This document shows, piece after piece, positions 34,043-43,624 of a DNA stretch of 64,000 nucleotides. Location of the stretch: NCBI RefSeq assembly GCF_004005865.1, contig NZ_SACN01000001.1:930001-994000 (forward strand), written 5' to 3'. The translations under genes and the position numbers were made by a program. A model generated the notes under the pieces. The model searched no databases. It was not told the origin of the DNA and saw nothing but the letters and a program-made list of their open reading frames with translations. The DNA is from Sphingomonas crocodyli (lineage in GTDB: Bacteria > Pseudomonadota > Alphaproteobacteria > Sphingomonadales > Sphingomonadaceae). The stretch's first letter is position 1. Each line of letters starts with the position of its first letter.

Positions 34043-36859
34043 TTACAGGCTGAAGCGCAGACCCGCGCGATAGGCGCGGCCGATCACGTCGTAGATGACG
34101 ACGTTGGTCTGGAGCGCGCTGACGCTGGTTGCGGCGACGACGGGCGGATCCTTGTCGAACAGATTTTCGACCTTGAAGAAGGCCTCCATCTTCACGCCGC
34201 CGCCAATGTCGAACTTGTAGGTGCCGGCCAGATCGACATAGGCCGCGCCCTTGATGCGGTTGTTGTCGATGTCGACGCCCGAACGCCACAGATTGTCGTA
34301 AACGCCGCCGCTGATCGTGCGCAGGGTGACGAGGCCCGAAACGCGCTCATTGTCGTAACCGATCGTGCCGAACCAGCGCCACTTGGGCGCATCGCCGGTG
34401 TTCTGGCCGGCGGCCTCGGTCTTGACGCCGCCGTTGATCGTGGTGCGGCGCGCGATGTGCGATCCGAGCGCGCGGATCGTGATGTTGCCGTCCATGCCGT
34501 CGAAGATGTCGCCGAGCGGCTGACGGAAGCTCGCTTCGATATCGAAGCCGCGCGTCTTGAGCTGCGCGACGTTGATCGACGAACCCAGAACCTGCGTGAT
34601 GAAGCCCGTATTGTCGCGGGTGATATATTGGCAGAGTTCGGTTTCGCCGCGCGAGCAGCGATCGATCAGTTCCTGCGCGCCGAGCGAGGTGATCGCGTCC
34701 TTCAGCTTGATCGAGTAATAATCGAACGAGGCCGAGAATTGCGGCAGGAAGGACGGGCTGTAAACCACGCCGACGCTGGTCGTGTCCGCCTTTTCCGGGG
34801 TCAGATTGGTGTTGCCGACCACCAGACGCGTCGCGCGATAGGAGGCGTTGCGCACCGGATCGGTGATCTCCGCAGACTGGGTGTTGCCGGCCGAGAACAG
34901 CTCGTTGAGGTTGGGCGCGCGGATGTCGCGCGACAGCACGCCGCGCAGGCGCAGATCGTCGACCGGCTTCCACGTCAGGCCGACCTTCCACGTTTCGACG
35001 CCGCCGCTGGTGCTGTAATCGGTATAACGGCCCGCAGCGTTGAGTTCGAGCAGGCGCAGGAAGGGCAGGTCGTTCGCCAGCGGAACGACGATTTCGCCAT
35101 AGACTTCCTTGACGTTGTAGCTGCCGTTGGTGCCCTTGAAATTGCCGGTGAACCAGCCGTTGACCGCCGAGATGGCGTCGCCGGTGCCCGACACCTGTTC
35201 CTTGCGATATTCGGCGCCGACCGCGAGGCTGACGGGGCCGGCCCACAGTTCGAACGGCTCGCCGCTCAGGCTGGCGGCGGCGACGTTCTGCTTGATCGTG
35301 AGATCCTGCGTCGCGCGACCCTTCACATAGTTGATGGCCGCCTGGCTTGCGACATTATAGCCGAAGATATTGAGCGGAACGCAGCCGTCGCCAGGGTTGG
35401 TCAGCGTCGAACGGCACACGATCTGCCCGCTCGAATTGCGCACCGCATCGATGGCGCGTGCGAAGTTCGCGACATTGGTGGTGTTGCTCAGGACGAAGGC
35501 CGCGTCGGTCTGGCCATACTGGTAATAGGCGTCCCACTTCCAGTTGTCGAAGACGGTGCCTTCGAGCGCGGCGACCGCACGATAGGTCTCGCGCGTCGCC
35601 TGATTGTAGGGCTGGCCGAGATCGAAGGTCGAATAGCCGTAGCGGAACGAGCTGACATTGGCGGCCGCCGCGCGCTGGCGGATGCTGTCGGGCAGGAAGG
35701 CGTTCGATGCGGAGATCGTCAGGTTGCCCGGATAACGCTGATACGCGGCGACGCCGCCGGTGCGGGCGTAGGAGTAGGAGCCTTCGGCGATGAACTCGAT
35801 ATCGTCGGTCAGTTCGTAGCTCGCACGGCCATAGGCTGCCCAGCGCTTGAGCTTGGAATCGAGCGCAACCGCATTGGTTTCGTACCAGGGATTGCCGCCC
35901 ACCATGTGCGGATCGGAGATCAGCGAGCCGCGCTCGAACGGCAGCGGAACGCCGCCGTCGCCGAACTGGGTGTTGGCAAGCGCCGTGGTGGTGATCACGC
36001 CGCCCTGGGCGACGGTGAGGTTGTTGACGTTGCTGCGGATGATGCGGCGCGGCTGGCCATTGGTTGCGGTCCAGGCCGGATTGAGCAGCAGGTTGGTCTG
36101 GTTGAACCACTTGCGCTTCTTGGGATCGAGTGAGCCGATGCCCTTCTGGTAGAGACCTTCGACGCTAAGCAGCACATGGCCGCGCCCTTCGGCGAACGGG
36201 GCGCCGAAGGCGAGATAGCCGTTGCCATTCTCACCATCGCTGCGATCGGTGATGCCGCCCGAAATCGATCCCTTGAAGCCGGTATATTTCTTCTGGAGGA
36301 CGAAGTTGACCACGCCGGCCACCGCGTCCGAACCATAAGCGGCCGAAGCGCCGCCGGTCACGACGTCGACGCGCTCGACCAGCGCGCTGGGCAGGTTGTT
36401 CACGTCGACCGCGGCGTTGGTCGACGATGCGACCACGCGCCGGCCGTCGAGCAGGACGAGCGTGCGGTTGGTGCCCAGCGAACGCAGGTTCAGCGCGTTG
36501 AGGCCGTTGGCGCCCGTGCTGGTGTTGGCATTGTTGGTGCGGGTCGTCGCGCTGCCGCTCAGCTGAGGCAACTGGTTGACGAAGTCCGCGATATTGGCGG
36601 GCGCGGCCTTCTGGATGTCCTGCACGCCCATGACGGTCGTCGGGGTCGGCGCGGTGAAGCCGCTGCGCGAAATGCGCGAACCGGTGACGATGATTTCGCT
36701 GACAGCGGTGTCATCGACCGCAGCACTTGCGGCCTCGGCCGCAGCAGCCGGTTCGGCGGCGGCCTGTTCCTGCGCGAAGGCGGCCGAGGTCGCGAGCGAC
36801 GCGACGGCGACGCCCAGCATCAGGCGGGTGCGCCGCGCGGTAACGATATCAAAGCCCAT
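34043..36859 (-). CDS. TonB-dependent receptor (probable oligosaccharide importer)
   Basis: A 938-aa outer-membrane receptor. It has a signal peptide (LMLGVAVASLATSAAFA), an N-terminal Ala/Glu-rich linker, a TonB box region (SEIIVTGSRI), a plug (about 65-200, with LNLRSLGTNRTLVLLDGRR and VDVVTGGASAAYGSDAVAGVVNFVL) and a 22-strand barrel ending in GLRFSL. This is the type that sphingomonads use for glycans and other large solutes. It lies 18 nt after paralogue B, and the 1268-aa gene follows after 79 nt, so receptor and candidate enzymes are one operon. The substrate is not readable; context suggests a uronic-acid-containing oligosaccharide. Confidence 0.9.
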   Translation of the reverse strand: MGFDIVTARRTRLMLGVAVASLATSAAFAQEQAAAEPAAAAEAASAAVDDTAVSEIIVTGSRISRSGFTAPTPTTVMGVQDIQKAAPANIADFVNQLPQLSGSATTRTNNANTSTGANGLNALNLRSLGTNRTLVLLDGRRVVASSTNAAVDVNNLPSALVERVDVVTGGASAAYGSDAVAGVVNFVLQKKYTGFKGSISGGITDRSDGENGNGYLAFGAPFAEGRGHVLLSVEGLYQKGIGSLDPKKRKWFNQTNLLLNPAWTATNGQPRRIIRSNVNNLTVAQGGVITTTALANTQFGDGGVPLPFERGSLISDPHMVGGNPWYETNAVALDSKLKRWAAYGRASYELTDDIEFIAEGSYSYARTGGVAAYQRYPGNLTISASNAFLPDSIRQRAAAANVSSFRYGYSTFDLGQPYNQATRETYRAVAALEGTVFDNWKWDAYYQYGQTDAAFVLSNTTNVANFARAIDAVRNSSGQIVCRSTLTNPGDGCVPLNIFGYNVASQAAINYVKGRATQDLTIKQNVAAASLSGEPFELWAGPVSLAVGAEYRKEQVSGTGDAISAVNGWFTGNFKGTNGSYNVKEVYGEIVVPLANDLPFLRLLELNAAGRYTDYSTSGGVETWKVGLTWKPVDDLRLRGVLSRDIRAPNLNELFSAGNTQSAEITDPVRNASYRATRLVVGNTNLTPEKADTTSVGVVYSPSFLPQFSASFDYYSIKLKDAITSLGAQELIDRCSRGETELCQYITRDNTGFITQVLGSSINVAQLKTRGFDIEASFRQPLGDIFDGMDGNITIRALGSHIARRTTINGGVKTEAAGQNTGDAPKWRWFGTIGYDNERVSGLVTLRTISGGVYDNLWRSGVDIDNNRIKGAAYVDLAGTYKFDIGGGVKMEAFFKVENLFDKDPPVVAATSVSALQTNVVIYDVIGRAYRAGLRFSL

Positions 36860-36877
36860 AAATCCTCCCTGTATATT

Positions 36878-38770
36878 TCAATTTGTGCTGAGTTTCTGAT
36901 CGACGAGCGGCCCGCCCCACGGGAAGTCGAGCGTCGGCTGATTGGCGAAGCGCCGCATCTTGAGTTCGAGTCGGGTGCCCGAACCGGGGGCGAGCCGGAT
37001 GGTGAAGTGCTGGCCATCGACAGTGCGCGGTGCGTTGCCGCCCTGCGCGACCGACAGGATCTGGTGCTCGCCATAGGCGCCGCCCTGGATGGTGACGGTG
37101 CGCGCCCGGGTCTGGCTGCAATTCACCAGCGTGACCCCGGTCGTATCGGCGGTCAGGCGATCGACCAGCGCGCCGACATCGGGCGGCACGCCGGGGCGCT
37201 TTGCCTCCGGATCGAAATAGCGCAGCCGCGAGAATTGCATCGATCCGCCCAGCGTCGGCGAGTTCTTCGACCAGCCGGGGCGCGCGATATGCGAACCGCC
37301 CTGCATCAGCAGGACCAGCGCCGTCACGGCCGCCGGGTTCTGATCCATCACCGTATCGACGAAGCGCGTATCGGGCGTGGTGGTGTCGGCGCGCAACATC
37401 TCGCCGGTCTTGCGGATATGGGCGAGCGCCTCGCGCAGCGCCGTCGTCGGGAAGCTTGGATTGTTCCCGTCGAGATATTGGAGGAAGGGGTGATCCGGCG
37501 CGCGGGCGCGATCCGACGGCTTCATCGTCAGCAGGTAGATATCCTGCGCGCCGACCGACCATTTCTGAGGCTTGAAGCCGTACCAGCCATTGTCGCCATA
37601 CATGCTCGGATAGTGCATCCGGCCGTCGATCATCTTGCCGTTGGCGTTGATCCGGTCGGTCATGCGCCGCCACGCGTCGAGATATTTGTCGTCGCCGGTC
37701 AACAGATAGGCGTTGAAGAAACCGGGGATCGTATAGGGGATGCGGTTGCGATCGGCGGGCTTGCCCGTCATCGGCACGATCGGGCTGAACCCCCAGCCAT
37801 AGACGCCGCCATACCATTTGCCGGCATCGCCCCCGATCTTCCCGTCGAGGCCGATCTTGGTGGGCAGCAGATCGTTGTTGGCGCGGGCGCGCTCGATCCA
37901 GGCGTCGACATATTCGATCACCCAGTCGCGATATTTCCGCTCGTGCGAGAGCATGTAGGCGTTGGTGGCAAGCCCGGTCGCCTGCAGGTTCAGCGGATGA
38001 TCGCCGACGATATCCTCGTAACCGTGGAAATGGGCGAGCATCTCCTCATAGGTCCGCTCGCCGTGGAAGATCGCAGCGGGATCGATGCCGCTCAGGTCGA
38101 TCGGGTCGCCTGCCCAGTCGAGCGGGGTCGTGTTGCGCATCAACGGACCACGGCTGCCATTGAACAGGCTGCGGATGATCTTGTGCTTGGGGTCGTAATT
38201 GGGCGCGGTCGGATCGGCGCCGGTGTAGAAGTTTGCGAAGCGGCGGACGCGGTCGCGATAGGCCTTCGAATAGGGATCGGCCAGGCTCATGGCGTTGAAG
38301 ACGGAGATGCCTTCGCCATTATGCTGCCAGTCCATCATTACCGGGAAATCGCGGAAATACATGCCCTCGCGCGCGATGGGCACATCCTTGGTCTTCGCAG
38401 CGGCGAACTGCCGAACATGGCCTTCATAAGCCAGTTCGTAGAGCGTGCGGACCCGCTCCGATCCGCCCAGCATGTACAAATGGGGCCAGTCGTTGACGTT
38501 CTCGATCGCGTCGTCGGGGCCGTCATTCCCGCCCCAGCGCTCGATCGCGCGGAAATAGCCGGTGTTCGGATCGAAATAGCGCGCGAAGAAGGTTTCGCAG
38601 GCGGTGGTCTGCGCATCGAGCACGGCGCGCTGGAGCAGCGCCCATTCGGGCGACGGCATCGGTTCGGAAATCTCGAGAAGGATCGGCGCCGCTTGTGCCG
38701 CGGTCGTCGCAACGCTCGTCAATCCGATGGCGACGACGCCACGCAACACATCACGACGGCTTGCGTGCAT
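36878..38770 (-). CDS. Large exported protein of unknown family, paralogue B
   Basis: A 630-aa protein with a clear Tat signal (ASRRDVLRGVVAIGLTSVA). It is homologous along its whole length to the 611-aa protein at 24976-26811. Shared blocks include WGGNDGPDDA, MDWQHNGEG, NGSRGPL, PLDWAGDP, GVYGWGFSPIVP, MYGDNGWYGF, SHIARPGWSK and RRFANQPTLDFPW. Two copies in one cluster, one beside an MFS transporter and one beside a TonB receptor, suggest successive cleavage steps on the same polymer. The family is not one I can name. It is the first gene of its operon. Confidence 0.8.
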   Translation of the reverse strand: MHASRRDVLRGVVAIGLTSVATTAAQAAPILLEISEPMPSPEWALLQRAVLDAQTTACETFFARYFDPNTGYFRAIERWGGNDGPDDAIENVNDWPHLYMLGGSERVRTLYELAYEGHVRQFAAAKTKDVPIAREGMYFRDFPVMMDWQHNGEGISVFNAMSLADPYSKAYRDRVRRFANFYTGADPTAPNYDPKHKIIRSLFNGSRGPLMRNTTPLDWAGDPIDLSGIDPAAIFHGERTYEEMLAHFHGYEDIVGDHPLNLQATGLATNAYMLSHERKYRDWVIEYVDAWIERARANNDLLPTKIGLDGKIGGDAGKWYGGVYGWGFSPIVPMTGKPADRNRIPYTIPGFFNAYLLTGDDKYLDAWRRMTDRINANGKMIDGRMHYPSMYGDNGWYGFKPQKWSVGAQDIYLLTMKPSDRARAPDHPFLQYLDGNNPSFPTTALREALAHIRKTGEMLRADTTTPDTRFVDTVMDQNPAAVTALVLLMQGGSHIARPGWSKNSPTLGGSMQFSRLRYFDPEAKRPGVPPDVGALVDRLTADTTGVTLVNCSQTRARTVTIQGGAYGEHQILSVAQGGNAPRTVDGQHFTIRLAPGSGTRLELKMRRFANQPTLDFPWGGPLVDQKLSTN

Positions 38771-38819
38771 ATCCGATCACACTCCCAGGGAACGCTCTGA
38801 GCGGCGTTTGTCGGATTCC

Positions 38820-38839
38820 TTACGTAACGCGATTGTCAA
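38820..38839 (-). promoter_or_regulatory. Candidate promoter/operator of the receptor operon
   Basis: On the minus strand TTGACA (38839-38834) is a perfect -35 box about 65 nt before the paralogue B start. A perfect 8-bp palindrome TTACGTAA lies at 38827-38820 in the spacer. The -10 element is weak, which would suit an activated promoter. Confidence 0.3.
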
Positions 38840-38882
38840 TTTCCAAGCCAAAGGCGGCATTGTTCAATGCAGGTATCGCATT

Positions 38883-38918
38883 CAGGCTGATCGCCGCCGT
38901 CGAGTGGCGATCAGCCTG
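38883..38918 (-). terminator. 13-bp hairpin after the PepSY gene
   Basis: CAGGCTGATCGCC (38883-38895), a 10-nt loop, and GGCGATCAGCCTG (38906-38918) form a perfect 13-bp stem starting 15 nt beyond the PepSY stop on the minus strand. There is no T run, so it may stop transcription weakly or only protect the RNA end. Confidence 0.45.
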
Positions 38919-38932
38919 GACGATGCAGGTGT

Positions 38933-40423
38933 TCAGCGAACCTTTGCGCGGGAAGCCGAGCCTCGCCGCAAATAGCGCCAGCCGACCACGACGCCGCTGA
39001 CCGAGATAAACAGGCCGGCGGCCGAGAGCAGCCACATCAATGCGTCGCGCAACGGGCGCAGGATCAGGAGCCACGGCAGGTCGAAGCTGTGCAGCGCGCT
39101 GAACAGCCAGCGGTAGCTGCGCGATCCCGATCCCGACCGGTTGAGCAGTTCGCCGGTCGTCGGATCGATGTGGAGCCAGCTCTTGGCCGGATCGTCGAAG
39201 GTGAAGCGCCAGACCGGCAGCGGGCGTTCGTCGCTGCGCGGATCGCCGGTGCTGAACCAGTAGAGGTCGTAGCGGTCGAGCCATTCGAACCCCGTCAGCT
39301 TCGCGCCTGGCAGCGCCGATGCCGCGAGTGTCTGGATATCCGCGCGGGCGGGCGTGAAGGCGCGCGCGGTTGCGCCGTCGAGCAGACGCTTGTGCACTGG
39401 CCCGCCATGCGCCGTGATCACTGGCCGGCCGCCGAGCCAGGTGAAGCGGACTTCGTGCGCGCCGGCCGCGGTGCGGGCGAGCATAGTCAGATCGGTGCGG
39501 GCGAATTCGGGCTTCGCGCCCGCGTAGCGATCGGCAATCGTCTTGCCGCCTTCGTCGCGCAGGCCGCCCCACGGGCTCATCGACATCCAGCCGCTGAACA
39601 CCCAGGTGACGAGGAAGAGGCCACCGACGAGGCCGATGATGTGGTGCCACTTCATCCAGCCGACATAGGGGCTGACTGAGCCCGACCTGTAGCGCCGGGC
39701 AATCCGCACGCGCAGGATGCCGATCCAGATGCCGGCGATGGCGCCCAACATGCCGATGCCGGATGTCCACAGCACCGTCTGCCGCCACGGCTCCTGATAG
39801 ACGCGAAGCGCCTCGAAATAGATCCAGTGCGGCACCGCGCCCAGCCAGTTCCAGAAGCGTTCGTGCGCGGTCGTGTTCTGCACGATCTCCCCGGTCTTGC
39901 GGGAGACATAGATGTCGGTTCCCGCATCGTCGGCCATGCGGATGCGCCAAAAGGGGGCGATCCGCGCATAAGCGCGGGTGACGACCCACTGATCGTGATC
40001 GACCGGGACGATCGACTTTGCGGGCGCGTGGACGAAGGCGCTGGCGATCGCCTGGGCCCGCGTGGCATCGACGCCGGTGATCTCGCGCCCCGTCGTGGCG
40101 GAGACTGCGCGGCGGCCATCCTCCAGAACGAAGCGATAGACCGGCTCGCCGCCCGTCATCTCCAGCCGCATTTCGGACGGGAAGTCCTTCGGCTGGATCG
40201 AGGCGAGGGCGTCGGCGGGGCTGGTGCGGACCTTCGTCCATTCGATCGGCGGAAGGCCCGCAACCCGCTCCGGCCCTCGGAAGGACGGGAAGGGGACGTA
40301 CATCATCACCACGCCCGACACGAACCAGATCGCGAAGAGGATGCACAGGACGATGCCGGTCCAGCGGTGGCTTAGATAGAGCCACCGCCGCCCGGTGCGC
40401 AGCGCGCTTCTAGAAAGCGACAT
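38933..40423 (-). CDS. PepSY-TM membrane protein, linked to a B12-regulated receptor
   Basis: A 496-aa inner-membrane protein of the PepSY-associated TM family. There are four clear membrane segments: about 20-42 (WTGIVLCILFAIWFVSGVVMMY), 215-238, 262-282 (IIGLVGGLFLVTWVFSGWM) and 455-478, with His residues in the helices (LSHRWTG, WMKWHHIIG, LHSFDLPW) that could bind heme. Relatives occur next to siderophore receptors and act as ferric-siderophore reductases. Its ATG overlaps the TonB receptor stop by 14 nt, so both are under the cobalamin riboswitch upstream. That suggests a role in handling corrinoid or a metal complex, possibly by reduction. Confidence 0.8.
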   Translation of the reverse strand: MSLSRSALRTGRRWLYLSHRWTGIVLCILFAIWFVSGVVMMYVPFPSFRGPERVAGLPPIEWTKVRTSPADALASIQPKDFPSEMRLEMTGGEPVYRFVLEDGRRAVSATTGREITGVDATRAQAIASAFVHAPAKSIVPVDHDQWVVTRAYARIAPFWRIRMADDAGTDIYVSRKTGEIVQNTTAHERFWNWLGAVPHWIYFEALRVYQEPWRQTVLWTSGIGMLGAIAGIWIGILRVRIARRYRSGSVSPYVGWMKWHHIIGLVGGLFLVTWVFSGWMSMSPWGGLRDEGGKTIADRYAGAKPEFARTDLTMLARTAAGAHEVRFTWLGGRPVITAHGGPVHKRLLDGATARAFTPARADIQTLAASALPGAKLTGFEWLDRYDLYWFSTGDPRSDERPLPVWRFTFDDPAKSWLHIDPTTGELLNRSGSGSRSYRWLFSALHSFDLPWLLILRPLRDALMWLLSAAGLFISVSGVVVGWRYLRRGSASRAKVR

Positions 40424-42551
40424 TGATCGACGCCTCTACCGCGCGCGGATCGCCCAGCACCCACTGCGACGCGCCATAGGTCGCGCGCACATAGGTTTCG
40501 TCGAAGATGTTGCGGACGCGCAGGCCGGCGCTCGCCTTTTCGGTGAACTGCCAGCGCACGCCGAAGTCGGTGAGCGTGTAGGACGGGATGACCAGCGTGT
40601 TGGCCGCATCCTGAAAGCGCTTGCCGACATAGGAGAAGCCCCCGTCGGCGACCCAACCCTTGGCGAACTCCCAGCTGACGAAGGCATTGGCGGTTTTCGC
40701 GGCGATGTTGCTCGGGCGGTTGCCCGCGCGCTGGAAGCGGACGCCGCCGACCGATTCCGAGAAATCGTCGTAGCGCGCCTTCAGCACCGATCCGTTGAGC
40801 GTGATGCCGATGCGATCGACCGGCTTCAGGAACAGCGACGCTTCCAGCCCCTTCGACGATTGCTGGCCCACCTGGACCTGGATCATCGGGATCAGCGGGT
40901 CGGACGTCAGCAGCCGGCGCTTGACGATGTCATAGGCCGCGAAGGTCCATTCGCCGCGCCCGCCCCAGAAGACGTGCTTGATACCGGCTTCCCACTGGCG
41001 GCCGGTCGACAGATCGAACGCGCTCTGGGCAAGGCTGGTCGAAACGAGCGCGCTGACCGGATCGGCGGCCGTCGCGTACTGCGCGTAGATCGATAGGGTC
41101 GGGATCGGATTATAGACCCCGCCCAGCCGCCAGGTGACGGCGTCGGGCGTTGCGGTGAAATTGTTCGCCGCGTTCACATAATCGTTCTTGCGGATGCGCG
41201 GGCGATCGTAACGCAGCCCGCCGACGAACGAGACCTGATCGCTCAGCACCAGCCGATCCTCGGCGAAGACCGAATATTGGTGGATCGTGTTCTTGTAGCG
41301 CGGCTTGGTCGCCGCAGCGCCGGTCTGGTCGATGAACAGGCCGGTGTCGGTGGCGAACAGATCGACCAGCCGGGTCGCGTTATTCCCAGAATTGCTGATG
41401 TTCTTATAGGTGATCCGGTTCACGTCGAAGCCCACGACCATGTGGTTTTCAAGGCCCAGGATCGTGCCGCTGACATTGGCGGTGGTGCGGTTCCCGGTCT
41501 GCCGCTGGACGTGGTAGAGTTCGAGGAAGCTCGACTGCCGGATCTTGGCCGGCGCGGTCGCGGTGGCGGCGACGTAGGTCTCATTCTCGCTATTGTGCCA
41601 ATATTTGTTGGCCCACAGATGGTAGAAGGTGCTGCGGATGCTGAAGCTGTCCGACGGCGACCATTCGATCTTCCCCTGGCTCCAATTGTCGCGGAAGCGC
41701 AGGCGGGCGTCGGTGACGTTGTAATTGTTCTTGCGCAGCGACTTGTCGAGCTTGCCGCCGACAAGCGGAACGCCGAACCAGGTGCGCGGCAATTGCCGGC
41801 TGAAATCGTGCGAGAGCGTGATGCTCAGATCCTCGGCAGGCTTGAGCTTGATCGCGCCCGACAGCGATGTCGCGCTGGAATCGCCGCGCTTCATCCAGCC
41901 ATCGGACTCGCGATAGGCGCCGTCGATGCGGAAGCCGATCATGTCGTTGATCGGCCCGCCCGCGCCGGCGGCGATATTGTAGCTTTCGAACGATCCGACG
42001 ATCGCGCGGCCGCTGGCCTCCAGCGTGTCGCCCGGCTGCTTGCGCACGACGTTCACCGCGCCGCCGATCGCACCTTCGCCATAGAGGACGGAGGCGGGGC
42101 CGCGCAGGATCTCGACCCTCTCGGCCATCCACGGATCGGCCGGGAAGGTGAGCGTGTTGTTGTACATGCGCATGCCGTCATAGAGCTGCATCACCGAATT
42201 CTGGCCGACGAAGCCACGCGCGGCGAGCGAGAAGCCGAACACGCCCGATGCGTTGACGATGCCGGTCGCACGCGCGGCGGCGTCCTGGATCGTCAGGTCG
42301 CCGCGCAGGCGGATCGCATCGCCATCGAGTGTCTCGACACTGGCGGGCGTCTGCAGCGCGGTGATGCCGAGGCGGCTGGCGCCCTCGGTCTTCTGGTTGA
42401 GCCGCAGCGAATCCACCGCGGTCACGATGATCGTGCTGCTATCCTCGGCTTCGGTGGCGGCCGCATCTTCGGCATGCGCGGGCAAGGCGGTGAGCGCGGT
42501 GGCGGCGAACAACAGGGCGCGGATGTGCGCGGGCTTGGTGGAATAGGTCAT
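40410..42551 (-). CDS. TonB-dependent receptor under cobalamin riboswitch control
   Basis: A 713-aa outer-membrane receptor from ATG 42551, preceded by GGGGGA; the frame reaches 42572. It has a signal peptide (ALLFAATALTALPAHA), a TonB box (STIIVTAV), a plug with RGFVGQNSVMQLYDGMR and VEILRGPASVLYGEGAIGGAVNVV, and a barrel ending in VEASINVAF. By sequence it looks like the siderophore-receptor branch (FhuA/FecA-like), but the leader carries a cobalamin riboswitch, so the cargo is more likely a corrinoid or a cobalt complex. It is followed by the PepSY gene with overlap. Confidence 0.85.
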   Translation of the reverse strand: MTYSTKPAHIRALLFAATALTALPAHAEDAAATEAEDSSTIIVTAVDSLRLNQKTEGASRLGITALQTPASVETLDGDAIRLRGDLTIQDAAARATGIVNASGVFGFSLAARGFVGQNSVMQLYDGMRMYNNTLTFPADPWMAERVEILRGPASVLYGEGAIGGAVNVVRKQPGDTLEASGRAIVGSFESYNIAAGAGGPINDMIGFRIDGAYRESDGWMKRGDSSATSLSGAIKLKPAEDLSITLSHDFSRQLPRTWFGVPLVGGKLDKSLRKNNYNVTDARLRFRDNWSQGKIEWSPSDSFSIRSTFYHLWANKYWHNSENETYVAATATAPAKIRQSSFLELYHVQRQTGNRTTANVSGTILGLENHMVVGFDVNRITYKNISNSGNNATRLVDLFATDTGLFIDQTGAAATKPRYKNTIHQYSVFAEDRLVLSDQVSFVGGLRYDRPRIRKNDYVNAANNFTATPDAVTWRLGGVYNPIPTLSIYAQYATAADPVSALVSTSLAQSAFDLSTGRQWEAGIKHVFWGGRGEWTFAAYDIVKRRLLTSDPLIPMIQVQVGQQSSKGLEASLFLKPVDRIGITLNGSVLKARYDDFSESVGGVRFQRAGNRPSNIAAKTANAFVSWEFAKGWVADGGFSYVGKRFQDAANTLVIPSYTLTDFGVRWQFTEKASAGLRVRNIFDETYVRATYGASQWVLGDPRAVEASINVAF

Positions 42552-42740
42552 CAATCGGTCCCCCGGCGTCAAAGCGACAAGGCGGAGGACTGCCGTTCTC
42601 GAACGGTCGGCAACGCGCGGCGGGCGGACGCCAAGGGCGACCGACGCACGTCTCCGATGCGGCCCCCGCCGCTCGTTCGTCGCTCAGACGGAAGAACCGT
42701 GCCGCGGCCATCCCCTGGGCCAGGGCAAGAGCGACCAGAC

Positions 42741-42937
42741 GCCGGCAGGTCTCCTGGCTCGCGGGTCATCGCTCGATGCACGCCTTCCCAGACCGGATGG
42801 TCCAGTGGCTGGCGGACGGAAGGCCCGTCCGCGCATGTGCATCGCGCTCACCGCTTACAGTTGCAGGGACAGCCTCGGATTCGGGCGGCCTTGGCCGTCC
42901 TCACCGCGTTCCCATTTTAATCCCCTCTCGGGGAACC
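42741..42937 (-). promoter_or_regulatory. Cobalamin riboswitch (TonB receptor leader)
   Basis: Read on the minus strand this is a full-length cobalamin aptamer. It starts GGTTCCCC, followed by GGATTAAAATGGGAACGCGG and TGAG, then CTGTCCCTGCAACTGTAAGCGG, later CCAGCCACTGG, and ends in the B12 box GAGCCAGGAGACCTGCCGGC (42760-42741). The expression platform would be 42740-42552, before the TonB receptor. High adenosylcobalamin should shut off the receptor and PepSY genes. Confidence 0.88.
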
Positions 42938-43039
42938 GGCGCGATCAATGTTCTTGGGGTTGAGTGTTCGCCCCCTCGAACAGCGCGGCCAATAAGCAGA
43001 AAATGCGCTCTTCGCAAGCGCAGCAAATAGACGCCCCGA

Positions 43040-43597
43040 TCAGAGCGGACGGATCGCCTGTAATCGCCACAGCCGATTGTAGGACAGATCGATCCGCGTC
43101 AGTGGTGCGCAATCGATACGCATTGCGGCTTCGGCGGAGATGCCGATCGCGGCGACTATTACCGCGCGCATGACCATCGGATGGGTGATCGCGAGTGTCG
43201 CATCCGGCTTAGCGGCGACATCGTCCAGCCACGGCGTCATGCGCGCGACGAGATCATCGAATCGTTCGCCGCCCGGTGCGGCGCGGGTCGGGTCGGCCAT
43301 CCACGCGGTCAGCCCGCCGGGGTCGCTCGCATGGACCGCCGCGAAGCTGCGCCCGCTCCAGTCGCCATGCTCGATGTCGCGCAGCGTCGCATCTTCGGCA
43401 CCGGACAGTCCGGCCAACTCCATCGTCTGGCGCGCCGCGCGGGCCGGGCTGCACAGGATGGCGGCCGCCTTGGGAAGGTCAAGCGCCGCGATCTTGCGTT
43501 CGCCGCCCTCATCCAGCGGCTCGTCGGGCGACGGAAAGCCGCCTTCGCGCATCGAGCGGGTGGCGGCGTGGCACAATAATGTCAGTCGCACGTCCAC
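43040..43597 (-). CDS. Histidine-phosphatase-superfamily protein
   Basis: A 185-aa protein with the phosphoglycerate mutase/CobC fold: the N-terminal strand LTLLCHAAT, then LDEGGERK, ILCSPARAARQTME and a late LAITHPMVMRAV with the second His. The first motif is normally RHG; here it is CHA, so the Arg is lost while the phosphorylated His is kept. CobC (alpha-ribazole phosphatase) is in this superfamily and the gene lies between two cobalamin riboswitches, so a role in nucleotide-loop assembly is possible. It lies about 100 nt before the aptamer of the receptor, on the same strand. Confidence 0.7.
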   Translation of the reverse strand: MDVRLTLLCHAATRSMREGGFPSPDEPLDEGGERKIAALDLPKAAAILCSPARAARQTMELAGLSGAEDATLRDIEHGDWSGRSFAAVHASDPGGLTAWMADPTRAAPGGERFDDLVARMTPWLDDVAAKPDATLAITHPMVMRAVIVAAIGISAEAAMRIDCAPLTRIDLSYNRLWRLQAIRPL

Positions 43598-43624
43598 CCG
43601 GCCTTTCAGGATCGTTGACGCTTC

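Noticed and set aside
33989..36133. A 714-codon open frame opposite the TonB receptor
   Set aside because: Same antisense effect; the receptor on the minus strand has plug and barrel motifs.
36176..38800. An 874-codon open frame opposite paralogue B
   Set aside because: Composition-driven antisense frame; paralogy with the 24976-26811 protein proves the minus strand.
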